A stretch of 64,000 nucleotides of DNA, taken from positions 62,001 to 126,000 of the forward strand of contig NZ_JAAAJC010000007.1 of the NCBI RefSeq assembly GCF_009900715.1, written 5' to 3'. Below, in pieces: positions 35,723 through 45,250 of this stretch (positions are counted from its first letter, which is position 1; every line of letters starts with the position of its first letter). The position numbers and the translations under genes were made by a program. Origin of the DNA: Halococcus salsus. Lineage in GTDB: Archaea; Halobacteriota; Halobacteria; Halobacteriales; Halococcaceae. The notes under the pieces are model-generated. The model worked only from the letters and a program-made list of their open reading frames with translations. It was not told where the DNA came from and made no database searches.

Positions 35723-36457
35723 TCACTGGGCGAGATACCCACCGTCGATAACCAGTTCGGATCCGGTCATGAAGCTGGCCTCGTCGCTTGCGACAAATAG
35801 AACGCCATTGGCGATTTCTCGTGGATCCGCCTGCCGTCCCATGGGTGTCGCAGCGATGACCGCTTCGTTGAGCTCATCGTCTTGCCGTTCCATAAGGGGT
35901 GTATCGATAGCACCCGGATGAAGCGAGTTGACACGAATATCGTCATCCGCGTAGGTAATTGCGGCGTTTTTCGACATGTTGCGGACTGCGCCCTTCGCTG
36001 CTTGGTACGCTGCCGTTCCTTCGGCCCCGACATTCCCCCAGATTGAGGAGCTATTGATAATCGACCCTCCACCTGTTTCTCTCATGACGGGGATACTGTG
36101 TTTCATCCCCAACATTACTCCCGTCTGATCGACGCTGATCTCGTTTTCCCAGGTCTCTAAGTCGATTTCTGTTATCGTATCGTATGCAATGATGCCCGCA
36201 TTGTTGAACAGAACGTCTAGTTGGCCGTACTCCGATTGGATGTGGTCTGCGACGTTCTCCCAGTCATCTTCATCGGCGACATTGAGCTCGACGAAATCAG
36301 CATCCCCAGCATCATACGGCTCTGGCTCTTCGATATCCCCGACCACCACCCTGGCACCTTCTTCCAGAAAGCGCTCCGTAGTCGCACGACCGATTCCGTT
36401 TGCACCGCCGGTGATCAATGCTACCTTGTCTTGGAGACGTCCCTGTTGTCCAGACAT
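35723..36457 (-). CDS. Short-chain dehydrogenase/reductase
   Basis: A classical SDR of 244 residues: TGGANGIG cofactor motif near residues 15-22, NNAG near 87-90, catalytic Ser in INSSSIWG and YQAAK with Tyr/Lys, then PGAIDTPL. NAD(P)-dependent oxidation or reduction of an unknown alcohol or ketone. ATG 36457 is preferred over one five codons upstream. It sits between the AddB-like gene and the GIY-YIG gene, the place taken by other cargo in the second copy of these flanks. Confidence 0.9.
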   Translation of the reverse strand: MSGQQGRLQDKVALITGGANGIGRATTERFLEEGARVVVGDIEEPEPYDAGDADFVELNVADEDDWENVADHIQSEYGQLDVLFNNAGIIAYDTITEIDLETWENEISVDQTGVMLGMKHSIPVMRETGGGSIINSSSIWGNVGAEGTAAYQAAKGAVRNMSKNAAITYADDDIRVNSLHPGAIDTPLMERQDDELNEAVIAATPMGRQADPREIANGVLFVASDEASFMTGSELVIDGGYLAQ

Positions 36458-36676
36458 GGTCAAATTGTCCACATTGAATCATGGTACCTATGCACAAGTA
36501 CTCTTGGTTGATTTGGCTGCAAAGCGGTGTTCGCGAGCGGCATGTAGTATCAACTCACCCCTGTACATCTACAGCACCAGGGGTCGTTGGCCCCGCACAG
36601 AGTGCCAAGGATTGATGTGCCCTTCACTCAGTAGGCGAGGAAAAGTGAATCCGATGACGGTAAACATGTGTTGTAA

Positions 36677-38047
36677 TTACTGAACACCCTCAAACGAGTA
36701 TTCACCCGAATTGATTGGAGCGTCATCAGGAACGTTGCTTTTGTTCAGCAGCCGATCCGGGAAGCTAGCCTGAGCAACGCCGATGAGCTGTGGCTCGACC
36801 TCGGCGAGATACGCCTCGTAACCATATGGTCCAATGTCCACGCCTTGTTTCCAAGCTCGCACCCAGAGGTACGTCTGTTCCTTGAGCCGGTGAGTCCCTG
36901 ATTCGAATAGTTCGCTTGCCCACGCCACTTTCCGCGAATCGTTTTCGAAGAGTGCCATGGAGAGTTCGCCGACGTGCCAGTAGTCTCCATCGCCCCAGCG
37001 AGCGAAGCTCCGAGTACTCGACCGATCGGCGGCGATTTCCGTGAAGTTCGCGCTCAGTTCGTTCTTCTTCCCGTACGCTTCCGCTTTCCCGATGTATCGC
37101 GGGACGATACCCGGTCGATTACCCTCTTCGGAGTCTTCGAGCTGATACATGAGGTAGATCAATCCCTCGCATCCATCCTCTCTCAGTCCCCCGGCGTGGA
37201 CGCACTTTTGGCCCTCTTCGCGAATTCGTTCGTCGATAGATGCCGAGCGTTTGAGACACCCGTTGTCGGTCAGTTCGACTTGTAGTTGCTCATCGGTGGC
37301 GAACAAAGGGATCGGGTCAGCTGTCGATTCGTCCGCGAGATCTGGGTAGACGTATTTCTCGAGCCAGTGGTCCCAGAGTTCGGCTTTCGAGTATCCCGTC
37401 GTGGGTGCTGTCTCTTGCGGGGGTGCGTTCGCAGTCCCTGGTCGCGTGAACTCAGTCGTGAGCCACTCGTGACCGGCGTTGCCGATCTCGTAGAGCGCTT
37501 GATTCGGCGCGAACTCACGATTGGTCATCGTCTGCCGATACTCCGGATGGGCGAAGATGAGTCCGACCAGTTTCGCTTCGAGCTCCTGGCGATACGTCTC
37601 GACACCATAAGGCGAGCTCTCTATCGTATCGACGTCGAGAATCCACACGTAGAGTCGTGAGTCGGCAGCATCCCGGACTGCGGCGATGTGGTCGTACTTC
37701 GAGAAGCTGCCCCACGAGCCGTCGTCTTCCCAATCATCGACCGGGAGTGCATCGTCGATTTTCTTGTAGTGTCGGTAAATTCGAGAGCCAATGTTTCGGG
37801 ATTCACCGACGTAGACGGGGGTGATGTCGGATGCAGTGTCGAGTGGTTCATTCGCTAGGTAGATGAGATACAGGTAATCGCCGTCGTTCTTCCCGTATCG
37901 ATAGCTATCGAGTGCATCAGTGGTGTCGAGCTGTCCGTCGACTCTCGTTAAGAATGGGACTGGGTCCGGATGCTCGGGGTTCTGGACATCTTGGAGGAGA
38001 GTATCTTCCAGCCACGTGGTCCACAAATCTGCCTTTGACCCCCGCAT
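36677..38047 (-). CDS. Double-module GIY-YIG nuclease-like protein
   Basis: The 456-residue protein consists of two similar halves. Each opens with an S-K-A-(D/E)-L-W-x-x-W-L-E motif (about residues 4 and 223), followed by a GIY-YIG-like region: LYLIYLA...VYVGESRNIGSRIYRH (about 50-95) and GLIYLMY...PRYIGKAEAYG (about 290-325). In the second half the catalytic Arg/Glu region is less clear, so it may be a degenerate module. Its last about 35 codons recur at 63733-63843 as a fragment. Probable nuclease; defence role inferred from neighbours. Confidence 0.7.
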   Translation of the reverse strand: MRGSKADLWTTWLEDTLLQDVQNPEHPDPVPFLTRVDGQLDTTDALDSYRYGKNDGDYLYLIYLANEPLDTASDITPVYVGESRNIGSRIYRHYKKIDDALPVDDWEDDGSWGSFSKYDHIAAVRDAADSRLYVWILDVDTIESSPYGVETYRQELEAKLVGLIFAHPEYRQTMTNREFAPNQALYEIGNAGHEWLTTEFTRPGTANAPPQETAPTTGYSKAELWDHWLEKYVYPDLADESTADPIPLFATDEQLQVELTDNGCLKRSASIDERIREEGQKCVHAGGLREDGCEGLIYLMYQLEDSEEGNRPGIVPRYIGKAEAYGKKNELSANFTEIAADRSSTRSFARWGDGDYWHVGELSMALFENDSRKVAWASELFESGTHRLKEQTYLWVRAWKQGVDIGPYGYEAYLAEVEPQLIGVAQASFPDRLLNKSNVPDDAPINSGEYSFEGVQ

Positions 38048-38219
38048 CTGATGTATCTTGGTTACCCTCAGGACTTATCCATTGTGTCCTTCATGAGAAA
38101 GGGAAGTGAGCGATAGAGTCAACTGTCCAGGAGCTCGCTCAAACTTCTTCTCGGAAAAACTGTTCTGCTAATCTGGCCCTATCATCCTTCCTCTGGGAAA
38201 ATAATCTACCTCGACCAAA

Positions 38220-40313
38220 TTAGAGCTTCTTCCGAACTAACGATCGGTTGCTCCCACTTCTCTTACGGAATGGGTTCCGACCAATAGCAGGACGACTCTT
38301 CCGCTGTTTGGATTTACGATGTGACGTTTTCTTTTTTGACGACGACTTAGAGGACCGATGCTTCGGAGTAGGGATCTGAAGCGAGCGGACTGTTTCATCT
38401 GCTGGCGGTGCTTCAATGGTCGCTTTTGCATATCCTGATCTCTTGTCCGTAATTCTCACAATCACGTTCTCTGAGTCGTGGCCTTCGGCGTCATCGATAT
38501 GCACTCGACCCCTTTTCGACAGTCCGAGCCCTGATTCTTTGACCCGATCAATTTTTACCTGGATGTAGGCACCCTCTTCGAGTTGTCGAAAGCTCACCTT
38601 TTCATCGCTTACTTCCACAGGCCACTCGACCGATCGGGTGGATGACGCAGGTGGTGGAAGCTCTATCTTGAATCTATCCGCAGCGATTTCAACCTCGTTG
38701 TCAAAGGCTGTCTTCGCTGCTTGACTGAATTCCTTCGATGGGGTCTCAGTCTCCGGCGCAAAGTTGGTCAAAACTAGCTTTTTGGCCTTTGCTCGTGCGG
38801 CAATTCGACCAGCATCGACTGCTGTCGAGTGACCTATCGTATGGGTCTGTTCAGCCACCCGCTTTGGCCCAGCGGATTCATGGATTAGTAAATCCGCGTT
38901 TTGAGAACCCTCAACAACTGTGTCTGCTGGCCGTGTGTCGCCAGTATATACGATATGTCGACCTGCTATCGGGTCCCCAAAGACTTGCCGAGGGTCGACC
39001 TCACGGCCACCCTCCAATGAGACCTTCTCGCCTTTACTCAGTTTTCTGTAGAGAGTTTTGTCGAGTACCCCGAGCGCCTTTGCATGGATCTCGTCGAACG
39101 CCCCTTGATGGGGCATCTCTTTCAGTACATACCCTATGGAGGGATCGTTTGAGGACGTCTCAATTGCCTCAATGCTGTACTCTCCTGTAGAGAGTACTTC
39201 TCCCTCGCTTACTTCGAGAACAACTATTGGGTAATCGAACTCACCGAATGCGTCGATAAGGCTCTCAATTCTCTCACCGGTCCCTACAGGGGTGTAGACA
39301 TGCAGCTTCCTTGTCCGCTTCTCAGCAGTGTATCTCCTGAGGAGAGGGCCTAATCCGCCAGTATGATCGATGGCTACCGACGTGAGGAATATTGCATCGA
39401 TGTCTATGTTAGAGCAATGTGACGTCAAACGCTGCTGGGTTCCCTCTCCGACATCAAACAGGAACTGCTCGTTTCCTCGTTTCAGAAGTATCGAACTCGT
39501 TATTCTGTCGTCTGTTGGACGTTCTCCGGCTGTTCCAAGGAATGTGATGGCGACGGGCTCATCGTATGTCTTTGCCTTTTGGAACTCAAAAAGTGAGGGG
39601 CGAGAATCAAACGTATCACTACGGATCTGGTGTCTTCGGTCTTTCAGCGTGGTACTTCCTTCACTGTTGACACCTGGTTGTACATGGGTTGCACGGGGCC
39701 CTTTCTCGGCGGTAGTGTGAACAAATGCTACCTTAGTGCCTTCTTGAACGTCAGGGCCACCGAGATCCTCCATGTGGTAGAAAACGTCTTCTGCGAGTTC
39801 CGAACATGAGATGAACCCGTATCCACCGGTGTCGTTAAAGAAATCTACAGTGCCATAGTAGATGGTTCCCGAGCGGGGTTTGTCGGGTCGCCATTTCGTA
39901 GTCCCCGATGTCGTCTGAGTTGGATTTTTCTCCGCCGTTTCTGTGGGGTGTCGTTCACGAAGGTAGTCGACCAGTTGGCCACGTTGGCTCTCACTTAGGT
40001 CCCCTTCTCGTAGAAGCAGCTCAAAAAACTCTTTTCGAGAGCTTGGAGATATCGCTTCTTCGGATATCGTTGGAATCTCTTTGAGCGATTTAGGCGGCTT
40101 AACTCCTGACCGGTGTGTGTAGATTAGTTTGAACCGATGGAGAGCGTAGAGGATCTCACCAGAGATGGTGTCACCATCCCTATATCCGAGTTTCTTGAGA
40201 ATCCGATACGCAATAGCTGTGACCTGATATGTGACGCTCTGGCCGTTATGATTGGCATAGATATAGAATCCATTCTTTTCGTTGTTGGGAGCATACCTGT
40301 GTAGCCTTGGCAT
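38220..40313 (-). CDS. Cold-shock/RNase Z-like/TRAM fusion with degenerate metal site
   Basis: A 697-residue fusion. Residues 1-130 are unrecognised; 149-212 form a cold-shock fold (GTVDFFNDTGGYGFI...EDVFYH); 255-545 match an RNase Z-type metallo-beta-lactamase (ITFLGTAGERPTDDR, LFDVGEGTQQRL, VYTGDTRPAD, GHST); 572-633 resemble a TRAM domain; a Lys/Arg-rich tail ends it. The zinc motif HxHxDH reads SVAIDH, the His before SIGY is replaced and the late LTHF reads LTNF. It is probably not a normal tRNA 3' processing enzyme but an RNA-binding pseudo-enzyme. ATG 40313 is preferred to TTG 40322. Confidence 0.72.
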   Translation of the reverse strand: MPRLHRYAPNNEKNGFYIYANHNGQSVTYQVTAIAYRILKKLGYRDGDTISGEILYALHRFKLIYTHRSGVKPPKSLKEIPTISEEAISPSSRKEFFELLLREGDLSESQRGQLVDYLRERHPTETAEKNPTQTTSGTTKWRPDKPRSGTIYYGTVDFFNDTGGYGFISCSELAEDVFYHMEDLGGPDVQEGTKVAFVHTTAEKGPRATHVQPGVNSEGSTTLKDRRHQIRSDTFDSRPSLFEFQKAKTYDEPVAITFLGTAGERPTDDRITSSILLKRGNEQFLFDVGEGTQQRLTSHCSNIDIDAIFLTSVAIDHTGGLGPLLRRYTAEKRTRKLHVYTPVGTGERIESLIDAFGEFDYPIVVLEVSEGEVLSTGEYSIEAIETSSNDPSIGYVLKEMPHQGAFDEIHAKALGVLDKTLYRKLSKGEKVSLEGGREVDPRQVFGDPIAGRHIVYTGDTRPADTVVEGSQNADLLIHESAGPKRVAEQTHTIGHSTAVDAGRIAARAKAKKLVLTNFAPETETPSKEFSQAAKTAFDNEVEIAADRFKIELPPPASSTRSVEWPVEVSDEKVSFRQLEEGAYIQVKIDRVKESGLGLSKRGRVHIDDAEGHDSENVIVRITDKRSGYAKATIEAPPADETVRSLQIPTPKHRSSKSSSKKKTSHRKSKQRKSRPAIGRNPFRKRSGSNRSLVRKKL

Positions 40314-40511
40314 ACCACACAACCCATGGATTTACCTAATGATAAAACTACCTACTGTTTTGGGTCTGTACCTTAACCTTCGTTCTGCAACCAGGAGTAT
40401 CTTAGAGACGTAAGGCGATAGCGTTGATGAAGGAACTCAATTCTTGAAGTCAGGGTAGTCCAAGAAGATCGGAGTTAGACTGATGAACGTGGCTGAATTT
40501 CTCATTTAGAG

Positions 40512-41864
40512 CTATAGGAAATGAGAGAGCACATCTTCTAATTGGGATTCTACCTCAGACGCTTGCAGTATCTTAATCTCACTTCCTGTTTGATCCTCAA
40601 GCGGGGCCGTTGGTTCGTCTAAGTCCTGCGCTACGAGAAGTCCATTCCATCCTTCTCCGAAATACTTGCTAGTTGATGTTTCTCGCCCAAAGACGAACTG
40701 TTCGTCGTGGCGCAAGAAGGCGAGATATTCGAGCGTCTCTTTGATACCCTGACGAATCGTCCCTTTGTTTGAACTGTTCTTGACTTCAGTGACCAGGTAA
40801 TCACGGTCATCCTCTTTCCGGCGAATCTCAATCACGATCAAGTCAGGGCGCCCAGTTTGTGTCCTGAAATTGTGATCCGTGAAATAGCTCTGTGCGACGT
40901 CGAATCCCGTTGTATGCACCTTCTCAGTTCGGGAGAGCTGCTCTTCGCCTTCGTTAGGGACGGGTATGAATGAAATACCTCGGTCGCCACCGGAGTTGTC
41001 GTGGTAAACTACTATCTCTGGTTGATCTTCCCCTGTGAGTCGAGCAACTTCTTGACGACCGGACTTGATCGTCTCAAAGCGCGCATCGGTTTCGCGGAGT
41101 TTCTCTAACGTTGCGATGAATCGGAAGAGAACGAATAACTCGAGTAGCGTTTCGTCGTCATCCGGCGTTATAGCTGTCTCAGTAAGGAGGCGTTCGAGCG
41201 GCTCCTTATCGCCGGCGAATAGATTTCGGCGCATTGTGAGCAGCTTAGCTGCCTCTCGATATACGTCATGACGTGACTCGCTGGCGGTGTTGAGCATGCG
41301 GTCGGTCGGCTCGTACGCTCTCGGCTCTCGAATACGCCGTACGTGGACGTTCTGTTCGATAACACGACGAAGGTTGTTGATCAGTGGGTCGTTCCAGCGC
41401 TCGTTGACCCAGGTGTAGTCCTGACGGAGGTACTCTTCAGCCTCCTCGAGCGTTCGCCGAATAACGGCGATAAGCTGCTTGAAGACGAGGTTTTCAGCGG
41501 TGTCGTAATCTTCGGAACGATGGTCGCAAACGAATGCTGACCGGTCACCGGGATTTCGGCTGTAGCGATGTTTGATAGTGGCCGCCCAGTTGATCTTTCC
41601 ATTAGTCGCACCCCGAGTCGTGCGTGATACCGATTCTGTTTCGGTCTTCAGCGTTCGCACACGTCGCGGTAGCGATTCAACGAACTCGACTACCTCGGGG
41701 AGTAGAATGAAATGCAGGTCGAGTAAGAGCTCATACTCAATGAAGCGCTCATCCAGCGCTTCGGGCTTGATCGCGGCGGCGAACTCGCGCTCGGGGAAAG
41801 CGCCGTGCATGACATACGCTAGTACATCATCGGTCAGATTGTCGAGGAGCTCTTGTCTATCCAT
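40512..41864 (-). CDS. mcrC: McrC-like nuclease subunit
   Basis: A 450-residue partner of the McrB GTPase. The N-terminal helical DUF2357/McrC-like region is followed by a PD-(D/E)XK core, RPDLIVIEIRRK...YLVTEVKNS, with Asp, Glu and Lys in place. Its start overlaps the mcrB 3' end by 8 bases. In McrBC the AAA+ ring loads the nuclease on modified DNA, and the same is inferred here. Confidence 0.78.
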   Translation of the reverse strand: MDRQELLDNLTDDVLAYVMHGAFPEREFAAAIKPEALDERFIEYELLLDLHFILLPEVVEFVESLPRRVRTLKTETESVSRTTRGATNGKINWAATIKHRYSRNPGDRSAFVCDHRSEDYDTAENLVFKQLIAVIRRTLEEAEEYLRQDYTWVNERWNDPLINNLRRVIEQNVHVRRIREPRAYEPTDRMLNTASESRHDVYREAAKLLTMRRNLFAGDKEPLERLLTETAITPDDDETLLELFVLFRFIATLEKLRETDARFETIKSGRQEVARLTGEDQPEIVVYHDNSGGDRGISFIPVPNEGEEQLSRTEKVHTTGFDVAQSYFTDHNFRTQTGRPDLIVIEIRRKEDDRDYLVTEVKNSSNKGTIRQGIKETLEYLAFLRHDEQFVFGRETSTSKYFGEGWNGLLVAQDLDEPTAPLEDQTGSEIKILQASEVESQLEDVLSHFL

Positions 41865-44841
41865 TAGAATCGGAGACTATTGTCGTCTGTAAGATGTCCC
41901 GTGCTGCCTCCTCTAGTAGGTCTCTCTCAATGTGGTCGATATCGGCGATCTCCTTGACAATTGTACCTCGCTTCGGAACTCCTTCGAGCTGCGGGAAGAT
42001 ATACGAGATAACGGCTTGTGTTAGTCGACGTTGCCACGGAATGGTGGGGGTTTCGGCGAGAAAGCCGAGAATATCCTTTACGACAGCTGGGCCGATAGCA
42101 CGGTCATCGATAGCGGTGTTTACAGCTTGCCAGACCTTGGCTACATCTAGAAGTGGGTTGACTCCGGCTCCTGCTTGTAGTTCTTCGGAGGTAATATCCC
42201 AAACTGCAGCGTCGGTATAGGATTCGATGAGCGTCTGGAGCTCCTCCGGACTCCGTTCTTCCAAGGTAGGGACTGGGACGCGAATAAACGCAAATCGGCG
42301 CATGAATGCGTAGCTCATCTCGTAGAGAGACGTCTTATCGTAGGTGTTGAGCGTCGCAAACAGGGTCCAGGAGGTCGGGATCCCGTACTGGTGCGGAGAG
42401 AGGTCGGGGCGACCATTGAGTGGCGCAATTTCGACCTCATCCCCGTTCTTCGTGTATGGGAGGTGAACCTGCTGTCCGGAAAGGACAGTAAATAGTTGAC
42501 CGAACGCCTTGTCGATATCAGCTCGATTGAGCTCGTCGATGACAAGCGGCTCGTTGCGTTGGATGTTCCTCGAACGCGTCTTGAAGCGATTTAGTACGAG
42601 ACCAGGGGTGAACTCAAGCTGATTGTTGTTTGTGCCGTCTTCGCCCGGCATGTAGCCGCCGACAGTATCGAAGGTCGACCAATCGGCTGTCGCTGTTGTG
42701 ATCTGCGAACCAGAGTAGAGGTAGGGATAGTGCTCGACGAGGTACGTTCCAATACGCCGAGCGATTTCCGTCTTGCCCGTCCCGGGCGGGCCAGTAAGGA
42801 TCACATGCTTCCTCGAACGAAGAGCCCCTCCGATCTGTGCGATGATCTCTTCGCCAGTGTTGTTGGGGAAGTAGAGCCCATCGAGGATTTCGTCGGTCTC
42901 TAACTTTCCATCGAATGCTTTGTTCAGTGCGACTGGTGGCGACTCACGGAGTGAGTTTGCGAGTTGTCCTACCAGTGCGATTGCTTGGTCGTGGTTACTG
43001 AGGGGAACGACTGTACGTTGACCGGGGAAGCCGGAATCGCCAGTTGCGTTATAGATCTCGTTGGCTTCTGCGAATGGAACTGAGTTAGCTGTGAGGGCTG
43101 TGAGTTCGGCGTTGATGGCTGTGGATTCTTTGGCGAAGATTTCCTGCGTGAAATCGATATCGGCGAGGTTGCCGCTCGTATAGAGATGCTCAAAGCTCAC
43201 CAAGTACGGGAATGTGTCGTCCTTTGGTCGTCCCTCTTGCTCGTCATACCACCACGAATCCTCTCTAGCTTTAGTCGACGTATTTCCGATAATCCCGCCG
43301 CCGATAATACTCGAGTTTTGCTCGTCGAGCTCTTCCCATCCTGGTGCAGCTGTCGAGTGAAAGAGCAGCACGTCACCGGGCTCGAGATCGTTCCAGATAT
43401 CTTGGTCGTCCGGTTCGAACCCAACAGCTGCATGTTCGTAGGCCGTGAGCCAGTAGTCCGGTGGTGCAGTGAATTTGTAGACTGACGGGTTTGTCGAGCG
43501 AATGTGGTTGGCTAGTGGATGTGTGGAGTCTGTCTTGGGTTGAGTGTTAATTTCTTCTTCCCCTGAAAGATGATTTGGCTTGTCCGGATAACCGTCGTCT
43601 CCACGAGAGACACCAAGATGATCAGCTACGTCGTCAATTGGTTTCTCGAAATCATTACTCAAGTCCGCTGCTTCCATGCGACGACCCACTGCACCAACAA
43701 AATGATCCACCTCAGCTACGAACTCCTCAAGAGTCCAATTGTGGAACAGCTTTTTTCCTTGTTTGAGACAGTTGACGGCAATACCCTGCTCTGGGAATGA
43801 ATGCCAGTCAACCTCAAGAAAGTGCTCGTGGTCGAACTCGGGGGGACCAATAGTAGCCGGGTCCTCAAACTCCTCCATTGTCTCGAAATAAGACTTCGTG
43901 ACGCGTCCTATACCAAATGTGACGTCGATTTTCTTCTTGGGTGACCCTGCAATAATAACATCGCCGGCCTCGATCTCTTCCTGGAAACTATATACCTGAT
44001 TTTCAGGGGAATTGTGGGGCGACGAGGGACTCTCAACCAAATCCTCGAAATCAAATGATTTGCCTTTCCACCCTACTGAGGCAATACTCTCTTCCTGCCA
44101 AGTATCCCAGTAGGCTTCTTCTCCTCCTTCAGGTGAAATCTTCCAGACATTCGCGTCGCCGATATTGAACTGTGGAACTGAATATAGTGTGTTGAGAAAC
44201 TTCTCGTATATATCGATAAGAGTTGTTAAGTCAGAAACTACTGTTTCATCTGCTAAGTCTCCCAATTCATCGAGGTCATACGTACGACACAGAATTGTGC
44301 CCGCATTGTAGGGTTTTGCTCGCGATACTTCCTCGGGCTCTCCAGCAACCGCGATTTCCTCAGAAAGGGAAGCGGCCTCATTGGTAAACTGCTCTGGGCA
44401 GTCGATGAGTTCTCGATACATTGCAGCATGTTTCCTGAGAATTTCATTCGCGTATGGCTTACCTGACAACAACCCCGAGGCTCGCTGTGCCTCAGTAGCT
44501 CCCTGATTCAGAGTGAGATAGAGATTTCTGGCGTCTGTATCAAACAGATAAACAATATAGATACCCTTCTGTGTCGTCTGTGTTTCGTCAGGACGAAGGA
44601 TTGGAATATACGGGATATCGGCCATCGTGGTCTGGCCGATTGTCGGATTGATTTTGAACTCATCAGCTCGATTGCCAAGCGCATCAGCAACTGCTATCTC
44701 AGCTGTTCCTGTAACTAATTCATGCAGATCCGGATCCGAGTTGATTCGGTGGTATTCGCGACCTTCCCCAATATCCTTTGGAGAGGGGTACTCCTGAAGA
44801 ATCGATCGTAGAACCTCACCTAAGCGAGGTGTTGAATCCAT
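41857..44841 (-). CDS. mcrB: McrB-like AAA+ restriction subunit with two EVE-like sensor modules
   Basis: Domain order: an MrcB-type N-terminal domain (about 1-170, GIYIVYLFDTDARNLYLTLNQG), a PUA/EVE-like module (about 230-330, NVWKIS...SIASVGWKG...AGDVIIAG), a second EVE-like module (about 455-575, WLTAYEHAAVGFEP...LEPGDVLLFHS) and an AAA+ motor with Walker A LTGPPGTGKTEIARR (about 684) and VIDELNRADIDKAFG (about 764). The GTP-specific McrB signature is plausible. ATG 44841 gives MDSTPRLGEVLRSI; another ATG at 44856 is possible. Two sensor modules are unusual and may widen the set of modified bases recognised. Confidence 0.82.
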   Translation of the reverse strand: MDSTPRLGEVLRSILQEYPSPKDIGEGREYHRINSDPDLHELVTGTAEIAVADALGNRADEFKINPTIGQTTMADIPYIPILRPDETQTTQKGIYIVYLFDTDARNLYLTLNQGATEAQRASGLLSGKPYANEILRKHAAMYRELIDCPEQFTNEAASLSEEIAVAGEPEEVSRAKPYNAGTILCRTYDLDELGDLADETVVSDLTTLIDIYEKFLNTLYSVPQFNIGDANVWKISPEGGEEAYWDTWQEESIASVGWKGKSFDFEDLVESPSSPHNSPENQVYSFQEEIEAGDVIIAGSPKKKIDVTFGIGRVTKSYFETMEEFEDPATIGPPEFDHEHFLEVDWHSFPEQGIAVNCLKQGKKLFHNWTLEEFVAEVDHFVGAVGRRMEAADLSNDFEKPIDDVADHLGVSRGDDGYPDKPNHLSGEEEINTQPKTDSTHPLANHIRSTNPSVYKFTAPPDYWLTAYEHAAVGFEPDDQDIWNDLEPGDVLLFHSTAAPGWEELDEQNSSIIGGGIIGNTSTKAREDSWWYDEQEGRPKDDTFPYLVSFEHLYTSGNLADIDFTQEIFAKESTAINAELTALTANSVPFAEANEIYNATGDSGFPGQRTVVPLSNHDQAIALVGQLANSLRESPPVALNKAFDGKLETDEILDGLYFPNNTGEEIIAQIGGALRSRKHVILTGPPGTGKTEIARRIGTYLVEHYPYLYSGSQITTATADWSTFDTVGGYMPGEDGTNNNQLEFTPGLVLNRFKTRSRNIQRNEPLVIDELNRADIDKAFGQLFTVLSGQQVHLPYTKNGDEVEIAPLNGRPDLSPHQYGIPTSWTLFATLNTYDKTSLYEMSYAFMRRFAFIRVPVPTLEERSPEELQTLIESYTDAAVWDITSEELQAGAGVNPLLDVAKVWQAVNTAIDDRAIGPAVVKDILGFLAETPTIPWQRRLTQAVISYIFPQLEGVPKRGTIVKEIADIDHIERDLLEEAARDILQTTIVSDSNG

Positions 44842-45023
44842 GTTGACTAATACCATGAGTATAGCATGAAGCCTTTGATTCATACAAAACTCTATGAGCA
44901 CGAGGAGATGCTCCGATGAGATTGTTAGATGATTGAGATATCGACTCAATATGCTCCTCAAAGAGCAACTGATACTCACTGACTGCTGGTCGACCTGATT
45001 CACTGGCCGACAATTGCAGAGAT

Positions 45024-45070
45024 TCTTACCTAACATTAGAACGAGGATGTCGACCTGACGTTTGGTAAGA
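45024..45070. promoter_or_regulatory. Inverted repeat TCTTACCTAAC...GTTTGGTAAGA upstream of mcrB
   Basis: Left arm 45024-45034 and right arm 45060-45070 are inverted copies with one mismatch and a 25-base spacer, about 185 bases before the mcrB start. The same arms recur at 50475-50520 with a 24-base spacer. No gene lies in 44857-45250; a TATA-like ATATAC for the gene at 45251 lies near 45219. Confidence 0.5.
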
Positions 45071-45250
45071 TACTTCGGAATCTACCAGTGACCAGGGAGT
45101 GATTTTGAGAGAAGAGCCAACGATTCGGAGAGGATGGCAACTTACACTCATTATTGGACAGTGATTCTCCCCACACAGATCATATTGATTACATTACCCA
45201 GCGAAATTGCCAACAGAAACAATATACATAGTGTATGAGAAGATCACCCT

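Noticed and set aside
38738-39190. Plus-strand ORF opposite the RNase Z-like gene
   Set aside because: Antisense shadow with no domain pattern.
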